Positions 1-6,201 of a DNA stretch of 13,298 nt are shown here, piece by piece (the stretch's first letter is position 1; each line of letters opens with the position of its first letter). The notes beneath the pieces were generated by a model. The model was not told where the DNA came from. It worked only from the letters and a program-made list of their open reading frames with translations, and searched no databases. Origin of the DNA: Granulosicoccus sp964449565 (GTDB taxonomy: Bacteria > Pseudomonadota > Gammaproteobacteria > Granulosicoccales > Granulosicoccaceae); the NCBI GenBank assembly GCA_964449565.1, contig CAYUZB010000102.1, positions 1 to 13,298 on the forward strand, read 5' to 3'. Position numbers and translations under genes: made by a program.

Positions 1-6
1 TCATTC

Positions 7-10
7 AGGA
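7..10 (+). promoter_or_regulatory. Shine-Dalgarno site deciding the intI start
   Basis: AGGA with 9 nt to the ATG at 20. It directly touches the other in-frame ATG at 11, which makes that start less likely. Only ten bases precede the first ATG, so neither a promoter nor a LexA box, known upstream of some intI genes, can be assessed. Confidence 0.45.
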
Positions 11-19
11 ATGAATGCC

Positions 20-1435
20 ATGTCAGATACCAAAACTCGCACTCGCCAATTGTCGAGTAATGAGCGAGACAAGTATCTTGAATGCCTGAAGACTCAGTCG
101 GTTCGGCTGAATCGCAGACCTTTCTACGTGGCGCGTGTCAATCAGTTCCTGGCAGCGATCGAAGATCGCGATCCCAGCACACTAGATAAACAGGTACTTG
201 CCAAATTTTTCGCATCAATGGATAACGCCAAGCAAATGCAGGACTGGCAATTTGCGGAGCTGATCAATGCTGTTCGCATTTACCTTCTTGAATATCTTAA
301 GTCGAACTCGGCTGCAAGCTTTGACTGGGCCTATTGGAACCATTCTGCGCGAACTCTGAAAGCGGATCACGCGACTACTGCACGGGAGTTTCGGCCTGAG
401 GAACTTGTGTGGCAGAAGATTCAAAAAAGTACGGGTGGGCTATCGGATATTCGGCGTGAACATGAAGATCTGATCGTGCGCCTGGTCACCGAGATCCGAG
501 CGCGGGGTTACGCGTATCGAACTGAACAAGTCTACGAGCAATGGGTCTGTCGCTACATCGAGTTTTGTCGTGGTGAGGCGCCTGAGTTTGTCGGTCCAGA
601 TGAGGTTGCAGCATTTCTCCATCATCTGGTCGTGGCGGGTAATGTCAGTGCCAGCACGCAGAACCAGGCTTTGAATGCGCTGGTCTTCTTGTACAAGAAC
701 GTACTGAATTTACCCCTGGGCGTGCTTCAGGATTTCGCCCGATCAAAACGCAAGAAGAACCTGCCGGTTGTGATGACACGCCCAGAAGTAGATCGACTAC
801 TGGAGGAGCTCGATGGTTGGCAGTTGCAGATCGCGTGCCTGCTCTACGGCACCGGTATGCGTGTCACCGAAGGGCTCACTTTACGAGTCAAGGATATCGA
901 CTTCGACTACGGGCGTATCCATGTCTGCCAGGCTAAGGGTAAGAAGGATCGGTTTGTGCCGCTGCCAAAACAACTCATTGACGGCTTGCACACGCAGATA
1001 GAGACAGTTGCCAAACTGCATCAAGAAGACCTGCACGCAGGCCACGGCGAGGTATTGATGCCGGAGGCGCTGTCGAAGAAATACGTCAATGCAGCAAGTG
1101 AACTGAAGTGGCAGTTCCTGTATCCGTCCGCGCGACTTTCAATCGATCAGCGCTCAGGCAAGATTCGTCGTCATCACTTGCACGAAAGTGGTTTGCAACG
1201 CGCAGTCAAGCGAGCCGCAGCACGTGCCGGTATTGATAAACGGGTGGGTTGTCATACCTTTCGTCACTGTTTCGCAACGCATCTGCTTGAAGCCAATCAC
1301 GACATCCGTACCGTGCAGGAATTGCTCGGACACGCCGATGTCTCTACCACCATGATCTACACACATGTGCTGAATCGCCCAGGCATCAGCGTATCCAGCC
1401 CGCTCGATCTAGCACCAATCATGAAAACGAAATGA
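20..1435 (+). CDS. intI: Integron integrase (IntI-type tyrosine recombinase) with long N-terminal extension
   Basis: A tyrosine recombinase that would integrate and excise gene cassettes at attI/attC sites. Numbered from the ATG at 20 (471 aa), the catalytic residues are R281, K306, H412, R415, H438 and nucleophile Y447. Each equals the IntI1 position (R146, K171, H277, R280, H303, Y312) plus 135, so the catalytic part matches IntI1 in spacing. The IntI-specific insert is present at about residues 340-395, including RSGKIRRHHL, as is the C-terminal SPLDL. A normal SAM-like core-binding domain spans about 140-235. Residues 1-135 are extra relative to the 337-aa IntI1 and look like a second, degenerate core-binding unit. 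The ATG at 20 is chosen because AGGA at 7-10 lies 9 nt before it; the ATG at 11 abuts AGGA. The frame is open to the left edge, so a farther start is possible. Transcription converges on the permease gene. attI and cassettes would be expected left of the window. Family assignment is very likely; activity is inferred. Confidence 0.93.
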   Translation: MSDTKTRTRQLSSNERDKYLECLKTQSVRLNRRPFYVARVNQFLAAIEDRDPSTLDKQVLAKFFASMDNAKQMQDWQFAELINAVRIYLLEYLKSNSAASFDWAYWNHSARTLKADHATTAREFRPEELVWQKIQKSTGGLSDIRREHEDLIVRLVTEIRARGYAYRTEQVYEQWVCRYIEFCRGEAPEFVGPDEVAAFLHHLVVAGNVSASTQNQALNALVFLYKNVLNLPLGVLQDFARSKRKKNLPVVMTRPEVDRLLEELDGWQLQIACLLYGTGMRVTEGLTLRVKDIDFDYGRIHVCQAKGKKDRFVPLPKQLIDGLHTQIETVAKLHQEDLHAGHGEVLMPEALSKKYVNAASELKWQFLYPSARLSIDQRSGKIRRHHLHESGLQRAVKRAAARAGIDKRVGCHTFRHCFATHLLEANHDIRTVQELLGHADVSTTMIYTHVLNRPGISVSSPLDLAPIMKTK

Positions 1436-1509
1436 CAATGCCTCTACCACCCGGTCAGCAGCAGGTGCCAATGCTTATAGTAAAAGCTGGATTAGTTCAA
1501 CCATGTAGA

Positions 1510-2271
1510 TCAGCTTGGCTCACGTTCAGCCCAACCGGCAAATATTTTCTCCAGCGCGACAACAATGTAGTACAGCACGATGCCTAAAAACGCGAGTGCA
1601 ATCAATACGGCAAACATGAGTGGATAATCTGAATTGGTTTTTCCTGAATCAAACAAGGCACCTAGCCCGCGCCCGTGTGGTGATACGATCTCCATCAAAT
1701 TCGTGCCGATAAACGCAAGCGTGACCGCAACCTTTAACGCACCAAAAAATTCAGGTAGTGTTTTGGGCAAGGCGATCTTCCAGAAGATCGTTGTCTTTGA
1801 CGCGCCGAGCGCGCGGAGAATATCTCGATACTCAGGCTCCAGTGTGGAGAGCCCAATGGATATGGATACGGCTATCGGGAAAAACGAAATCATGAAAGCG
1901 ATCAGTATCGTGTTGAAGTCGTGTGCTCCGACGAACATCAAGGCAACTATGGGCACAACGGTGGCTTTCGGTATTGCGTTAAAACCCACCAGCAAGGGAT
2001 AAAGCGCTTCGCGCATGGTTCTGGAAAAACCCATCACCATGCCGAGCAATACGCCGACAACAATTGCAATCAGCAGTCCGACCACAGTACGCCACAGCGT
2101 TTGCCAGCCCATGCTGAGAAACAGTGGCCAATATCGCTTAAATGCCGGCACCAGATCCGATGGCGATGCCATTTTGTAGTTTGGCCAGTTGTTGATCCAG
2201 ACTAATGCTTCCCAAAAAATCAGAAATACAACAATCGCCAGCAGTGGAATCAGTACTTTTCTGAGGCTCAT
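1510..2271 (-). CDS. ABC transporter permease, NitT/TauT (SsuC/TauC-like) family
   Basis: Inner-membrane permease of a nitrate/sulfonate/taurine-type importer, 253 aa, the usual length for the family. An N-terminal hydrophobic helix (about 6-27) is followed by the typical block of membrane helices (about 60-82, 102-114, 121-140, 180-194, 217-241). The EAA loop that contacts the ATPase is at about 148-172 (EYRDILRALGASK followed by IALPKTLP), as expected for BPD_transp_1 members. The ATG overlaps the ATPase stop in an ATGA junction, indicating translational coupling. It is the last gene of the three-gene operon; only 74 nt separate it from the converging integrase gene, and no strong terminator is visible there. 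Substrate specificity cannot be read from the permease. Confidence 0.92.
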   Translation of the reverse strand: MSLRKVLIPLLAIVVFLIFWEALVWINNWPNYKMASPSDLVPAFKRYWPLFLSMGWQTLWRTVVGLLIAIVVGVLLGMVMGFSRTMREALYPLLVGFNAIPKATVVPIVALMFVGAHDFNTILIAFMISFFPIAVSISIGLSTLEPEYRDILRALGASKTTIFWKIALPKTLPEFFGALKVAVTLAFIGTNLMEIVSPHGRGLGALFDSGKTNSDYPLMFAVLIALAFLGIVLYYIVVALEKIFAGWAEREPS

Positions 2272-3119
2272 TGCGCGGACCCGCCGTTGTCGCTGGCTGA
2301 TGTGCTTGTCGGTTCAGTGGCATCTGCCCTTGCAGGCGTTTTAGGTGCACGACCTTGCGCAACTTCGATCTCATGCCTGAGCAATTTGAGCATCTCCGAT
2401 GCTTCCGGTGTGTACAAGGTTTCCAGAGAACGAGCGCCAGTGACTGGAAGATCCAGCACGTACTGTGTTTTGGCTGGCCGACCCGACATCACGACCACCT
2501 GATCAGCCAGGTAAATTGATTCGCGCAGATCATGTGTAATCATCACACCGGTAAACGGTTCGCGCTCTTTGACTTCGTGCATGATTTGCCACAGGTCTTC
2601 TCGAGTAAACGCATCCAGTGCACCGAAGGGCTCATCCAGAATCAACACATCGGGCTGGTGGATCAAGGCTCGGCAAAGTGATGCACGCTGGCGCATGCCG
2701 CCCGATAATTCCGAGGGTCGCTTTTGTTCGAACCCCTCAAGACCGACCAGCGACAACAAGTATCGTGCACGCTCTTCCTGATCTTTTTTACTGAGCTTGC
2801 TCGGCACGATTTCCAGTGGCAACATGATGTTCTTCAGAATGCTTCGCCATTCGAGTAGAACCGGGTTCTGAAACGCCATACCAACCGACGCACGTGGCGA
2901 TGTAACTTGCTGCCCGTGCAACCAGACTTCACCCTGATCCGGCATCATCAAACCTGCGATCAATCGAGTCAGCGTTGACTTGCCACAGCCGGAGGGTCCA
3001 ACGACCGCCACAAAGCCACCTTCAGGCACCGACATACTAAAGCCGTCGAGCACAGGCAATTTGCCACTGGCTGTGTCATAGGAAAGATGAACATCAACAA
3101 TGTCGATCAGATTTCGCAC
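2268..3119 (-). CDS. ABC transporter ATP-binding protein, NitT/TauT family
   Basis: Cytoplasmic ATPase powering the importer with the adjacent permease and binding protein. In 283 aa it shows Walker A GPSGCGKST (41-49), Q-loop Q84, signature LSGGMRQ (138-144), Walker B VLILDEP (158-164) and switch histidine H196, so it should be active. The order and the FQNPVLLEWRS segment fit the SsuB/TauB/NrtD group. The last 25 or so residues are a low-complexity Ala/Thr/Ser tail with no known role. Translation starts at a GTG (3119), the only suitable start, with GGAA at 3128-3131 eight nt upstream. An intrinsic terminator ends just before that site, so read-through or partial termination probably sets expression below that of the binding protein. 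The stop overlaps the permease ATG. Confidence 0.93.
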   Translation of the reverse strand: MRNLIDIVDVHLSYDTASGKLPVLDGFSMSVPEGGFVAVVGPSGCGKSTLTRLIAGLMMPDQGEVWLHGQQVTSPRASVGMAFQNPVLLEWRSILKNIMLPLEIVPSKLSKKDQEERARYLLSLVGLEGFEQKRPSELSGGMRQRASLCRALIHQPDVLILDEPFGALDAFTREDLWQIMHEVKEREPFTGVMITHDLRESIYLADQVVVMSGRPAKTQYVLDLPVTGARSLETLYTPEASEMLKLLRHEIEVAQGRAPKTPARADATEPTSTSASDNGGSAQ

Positions 3120-3133
3120 GATAGAAATTCCAG

Positions 3134-3165
3134 AAAAAAAGGCGCTGACAATCGTTGCCAGCGCC
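3134..3165 (-). terminator. Intrinsic terminator between binding-protein and ATPase genes
   Basis: Read on the minus strand, GGCGCTG pairs with CAGCGCC (arms 3159-3165 and 3141-3147). The stem can extend inward by three more pairs past one mismatch, leaving a 3-nt loop. It is followed immediately by seven T (3140-3134). It lies after the binding-protein stop (3206) and about 15 nt before the ATPase GTG. This is a textbook Rho-independent terminator inside an operon. It probably gives excess binding protein over ATPase and permease, or makes the downstream pair depend on read-through. Confidence 0.85.
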
Positions 3166-3205
3166 TTATGGTTTCGCTATTGAATACTATGCAGAAACAA
3201 GCATA

Positions 3206-4207
3206 TCAATTGAGCTTGAAGCCACCTTCTGGCAGATAGTCAGCGGTGAAGTACAGCGCTGCATCTGGCTCGGTCTTGAAATCATAGGTGAGTTTGATTT
3301 GTTCAAGCGCGTTGTTGAACCGATCCTGATCAATACCACCCATACCGTTTGCACTGGTGTAGTCGGTAACGACATTCGCATCGATCGCAAGTTGCAAGCG
3401 ACGTTGTTCAAGCTCGGCATCCGCTGCAGGGTTACGTTTGGTCAAGCTCGGCATGGCGGCAGCAGGATCTGCGATCGCATCCACCCACCCCTTGGCGACG
3501 CCTTCCAAAAAGCCTTTGACCGCATCCGGGTTCTTCTCCGCGAATTCAGTATTGACGATAATCGCGTTGCCATACAAGTCAACACCATGATCGGCCATCA
3601 GGATGGTCGAGATATCATCTTCAGGTACGCCCAGACGCACCAGATTCAAGTAAGACGAAAAAGAGAATCCGGTAACAGCGGCCACATTGCCTTCGGCGAG
3701 CATGGGCTCACGGGTAGGAAAGCCAACCGGCTCCACTTTAACCGCTGAGACATCAATGCCGGTTTCATTGGCGAAGATTGGAAACTGTGCCCAGGCACCA
3801 TCCGGTGGTGGTGCACCGAGTATCCTGCCTTCGAGATCTTTCGGGTTTTCCACACCGAGAGACTTGCGACCGACAATGGCAAACGGTGGTTTGTCATAGA
3901 TGATCATGACAGCTGTCACTGGCGCACCCGGGTTCTGATCGAGAAAACGCACCAAGGCATTAACATCAGCCATACCCACAGGAAAAGCACCGGTCGCCAC
4001 TTTTGGAATCGCATCGAGCGAACCTTTACCAGGAGATACTTCCACACTTAAGTCAGCGTCGGAAAAATATCCCTTGTCAACAGCTACAAAATAAGGTGCC
4101 GCCGGACCTTCGAATTTCCAGTCGAGGGCGAATGGCATGGCAGTTTCCGCGTGGGCGGTAACCGATGCTAACAGCGCTGCAGCAGCAGCAAAAGAACGTA
4201 TAAACAT
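3206..4207 (-). CDS. Periplasmic substrate-binding protein, NMT1/THI5-like (NitT/TauT) family
   Basis: Secreted ligand-binding component of the importer, 333 aa. Residues 1-20 form a Sec signal peptide: a positively charged start, an Ala/Leu core and an AHA cleavage site before ET. The mature start (LDWKFEGPAAPYFVAVDKGY, about 29-48) is the characteristic first strand and helix of the NMT1/THI5-like fold (PF09084). The start at 4207 is preferred because TGGAG (4216-4220) lies 8 nt upstream. A longer start at 4240 would put 11 residues before the signal peptide and lacks a ribosome site. It is the first gene of the operon with the ATPase and permease. The ligand is unknown: nitrate, sulfonate, taurine, a thiamine-type pyrimidine and others all occur in this family. 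No TPP riboswitch was recognised upstream, which weakly disfavours the pyrimidine option. Confidence 0.9.
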   Translation of the reverse strand: MFIRSFAAAAALLASVTAHAETAMPFALDWKFEGPAAPYFVAVDKGYFSDADLSVEVSPGKGSLDAIPKVATGAFPVGMADVNALVRFLDQNPGAPVTAVMIIYDKPPFAIVGRKSLGVENPKDLEGRILGAPPPDGAWAQFPIFANETGIDVSAVKVEPVGFPTREPMLAEGNVAAVTGFSFSSYLNLVRLGVPEDDISTILMADHGVDLYGNAIIVNTEFAEKNPDAVKGFLEGVAKGWVDAIADPAAAMPSLTKRNPAADAELEQRRLQLAIDANVVTDYTSANGMGGIDQDRFNNALEQIKLTYDFKTEPDAALYFTADYLPEGGFKLN

Positions 4208-4215
4208 ATAAAGCG

Positions 4216-4220
4216 CTCCA
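4216..4220 (-). promoter_or_regulatory. Shine-Dalgarno site deciding the binding-protein start
   Basis: TGGAG on the minus strand, 8 nt before the ATG at 4207. It selects the start that leaves a normal 20-residue signal peptide and rejects the upstream in-frame ATG at 4240. Confidence 0.7.
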
Positions 4221-4234
4221 GTTAAAAGGTAGGA

Positions 4235-4263
4235 ATACAAAACTATTTATTTAGTGCTATCAA
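4235..4263 (-). promoter_or_regulatory. Possible sigma70 promoter of the NitT/TauT operon
   Basis: On the minus strand, TTGATA (4263-4258, five of six to consensus) is followed by a 17-nt AT-rich spacer and TTGTAT (4240-4235, three of six). This would give a leader of roughly 20 nt ending in the TGGAG ribosome site. The -10 match is poor, and an alternative TTGTTT/ATAAAT pair lies a few bases upstream. This is a guess from motif matching only. Confidence 0.25.
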
Positions 4264-4559
4264 AACTAAACAAGACCCAAGCGCAAAGAACCGGGCCCAA
4301 CAATGCTTGATTCCGCGGAGAGAACGTGCAAAAACAGCTTTACACAGTACACCCGAACGACTGCGAGATTTCTCGCAACGAATACGCATCAAACCGCAGG
4401 AAAATACTCTCCAGGACAGGCAGCACTGAAATCACAGATCAAACATGATGCTACAACCGCCGCAATCGTCCAATACCCAAGATTGTCTCGTGTTGGCGAA
4501 CAGATCGCAAGAAAATTTCGATCTTATGGAAAGATAATGGGCAAAAACTGTTACCAATT

Positions 4560-4606
4560 CCGCTGATTGGCTGGCAACGTAGCGTTCTTCGGCAAGAACC
4601 CAGCGG
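4560..4606. repeat. Nested inverted repeat (candidate structured RNA element)
   Basis: A perfect inner hairpin GTTCTT-CGGC-AAGAAC (4584-4599) is enclosed by either CCGCTG/CAGCGG (4560-4565 with 4601-4606) or GCTGG/CCAGC (4570-4574 with 4600-4604), so two competing outer stems share the same right arm. No T-run follows on either strand, so it is not a simple terminator. If transcribed leftward it would lie in a long leader of the NitT/TauT operon. The function is unknown and a chance origin is possible. Confidence 0.4.
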
Positions 4607-4627
4607 ATGTCGCGAGGGTTACGCCGA

Positions 4628-4661
4628 CAACGGCTCAATCTCAAGTACCAAGACGCCGTTG
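4628..4661. repeat. Inverted repeat, 7-bp arms
   Basis: CAACGGC (4628-4634) and GCCGTTG (4655-4661) are perfect complements separated by 20 nt. It lies about 20 nt right of the nested hairpin. It could be an operator half-site pair, part of a structured RNA, or chance. No adjacent T-run is present. Confidence 0.3.
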
Positions 4662-4921
4662 CGTGGCAAGCAACCGTGAGACTCTACTCTACCCTTTCAT
4701 CGGGTTCGCGTATGGCAAACGAGGAACGCAATGAGTAGCTCAACGACCTAAAGAGGGGCGCAGCGACCCAACAAGGTGCACAACGAAAAACGCCAGCAAG
4801 ATCAAAAACAATTATTTTTTAATCAGAATTTTAAGGCTTGATACAAAACGAGCTTGCGAGGGCGGCAAGAAAAATAACAATTTCTTATAAATTCTACCTT
4901 TGTGCCGGTGAATTAGTCCAG

Positions 4922-6130
4922 TTAGAGGGAATCAACAAGAAAGCACTCCCGCGCCCGATGCCCCTTTATCAGAATTTCACCGCGTGACTGGGTGCCAAAG
5001 CGTGCGGGTAACAAGGCCTTTGTTTCGGCAGAAATTTGTATGCGGTCAGCAACACCTTCTGATTCCATTCGGCTTGCCACATTGACCGTATTCCCCCACA
5101 AGTCATAGGAAAATTTCTGTTTGCCAATAACACCGGCGACCACAGCACCCGAGTGAATACCAATACGAAGCTTGAGATCCAGCTCGTTTTCTTGCCGGAA
5201 TTCAGTGAAGCCTTGTTGCATGGCGATGGCCAGGTCAACCATTTTTTCAGCGTGATCAGTTTCACCTCGCAAGCCGGTCGCAACCATATAGGCATCACCG
5301 ATGGTTTTGATTTTCTCGGCTCCCACCACATCGATATGGGCATCAAACCGGGTAAATAGATCATTCAACAGTGAGACCAGATCTCCGGCTGTCAGATTGC
5401 GCGACAAATTCGTAAACCCGGCAATGTCGGCAAACAACACGGATACGTTCTCGTGATTATCCGCCAAGGGTTCTTCATGCGATTTAAGCCGCGCGGTAAT
5501 GCGCGCGGGCAATACATTGAGCAGTAGCGACTCCGCTCGATCGTACTCCACCTGTTGTGCAAGCTCGGCACGTTCTACCGCCACATCGTAAGACACGATG
5601 ATCATCGTCACGATCAAGGCCAAAACGACGAGATTCATCAATAGAAAGATTGAGCTTAATGTGCTTGACAAGTCATAAACAGAGCCGTTTTGTATTGCGA
5701 TCAGTGCGACCATGCCAATGCCAAGGACTAAAGAGAATCCGACGAAAATGCGCACCGGTCGAGACAGCACAGGATACAGAGGGATAAAGGCAACACTGAT
5801 GAACACGAGTAACCAGAAGCCCGCGTCAAACCCCAGGTATAAGGTCGCAAGCATGGCATGCGCTGGGATTTCAAACAAAATGCATCCATACACAGCCCAC
5901 GTCAGGTTGTCATGATAAAGCCGCCAACAGGCAAACGAAAACAGTGCAAAGCTGAAAATATTGAACAAGGCGAGTACCGGAAAATCCAGCGCCCAGAACA
6001 AAAATAGAAATACCCCATGAAAAAAGACACCCAATGGCAAGCCAATCCAGAGAGCCGTAAGTATCCGTGCCTGTTCGCCATTGTGTTTGGCGAGTTCGGC
6101 GCGGCCTTGTCTCCAAAGCTTCAATGGCAT
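4922..6130 (-). CDS. Membrane-bound class III adenylate cyclase
   Basis: Makes cAMP from ATP at the inner membrane, 402 aa. Residues 1-182 contain six hydrophobic helices (about 24-46, 51-69, 77-98, 104-121, 128-146, 159-182). A charged signalling helix (about 183-217, with AESLLLNVLP) leads to the cyclase homology domain (about 226-400). Metal ligands are D235 (LFADIAGFT) and D279 (IGDAYM). The adenine-selecting pair is K275 and D343 (YDLWG); guanylate cyclases have Glu and Cys there. Transition-state residues N350 and R354 and phosphate-binding K389 are present, so a homodimer should be active and ATP-specific. The architecture resembles mycobacterial Rv1625c. The ATG at 6130 is the only in-frame start after the upstream TAA, and its ribosome site is weak. 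It starts 71 nt after matB in the same direction with no terminator seen, so co-transcription is possible. What the membrane part senses is unknown. Confidence 0.92.
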   Translation of the reverse strand: MPLKLWRQGRAELAKHNGEQARILTALWIGLPLGVFFHGVFLFLFWALDFPVLALFNIFSFALFSFACWRLYHDNLTWAVYGCILFEIPAHAMLATLYLGFDAGFWLLVFISVAFIPLYPVLSRPVRIFVGFSLVLGIGMVALIAIQNGSVYDLSSTLSSIFLLMNLVVLALIVTMIIVSYDVAVERAELAQQVEYDRAESLLLNVLPARITARLKSHEEPLADNHENVSVLFADIAGFTNLSRNLTAGDLVSLLNDLFTRFDAHIDVVGAEKIKTIGDAYMVATGLRGETDHAEKMVDLAIAMQQGFTEFRQENELDLKLRIGIHSGAVVAGVIGKQKFSYDLWGNTVNVASRMESEGVADRIQISAETKALLPARFGTQSRGEILIKGHRARECFLVDSL

Positions 6131-6201
6131 GCCTTTGGATTGCTGGTCGTTGACATCTCTACGTCTGTTTTACAGCCATAGCCGAATGGATAAACACACT
6201 A

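Larger units (their letters stand above)
4208..4921. other. Gene-poor 714-bp intergenic region
   Basis: Lies between the cyclase stop and the NitT/TauT operon start, both on the minus strand. Open frames here (87 codons plus, 70 codons minus) lack ribosome sites and recognisable protein features. The region has AT-rich ends (about 4208-4280 and 4795-4920) and a central GC-richer part with two inverted repeats, listed separately. Between about 4690 and 4800 there are loosely recurring plus-strand triplets of the AACGA/AACGC/GCGAC kind without a regular period. A weak hairpin near 4853-4869 (CTTGC, 7-nt loop, GCAAG) could help end the cyclase transcript. No tRNA, known riboswitch or attC site was recognised. 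Confidence 0.6.

Noticed and set aside
1436..1509. Possible attC or attI pieces after intI, for example GTTCAAC at 1495-1501, which fits RYYYAAC
   Set aside because: The motif is short and degenerate, no matching GTTRRRY partner at attC spacing with an intervening palindrome was found, and the site is on the unusual side of the integrase.
3155..3748. 197-codon plus-strand open frame opposite the NitT/TauT binding protein
   Set aside because: It lies mostly antisense to a gene with a clear signal peptide and family motifs; its product has no domain and its start is inside the terminator stem.
4208..4320. TPP riboswitch upstream of the THI5-like binding protein
   Set aside because: The conserved CTGAGA and the downstream ACCTGATCTGG-type core were not seen on the minus strand.
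4303..4566. 87-codon plus-strand open frame in the intergenic region
   Set aside because: No ribosome site before its ATG, unremarkable hydrophilic composition, no recognised domain, and it overlaps an opposite-strand frame of similar quality.
4432..4644. 70-codon minus-strand open frame
   Set aside because: No clear ribosome site, no family resemblance, and it runs through the inverted repeats at 4560-4606 and 4628-4661.
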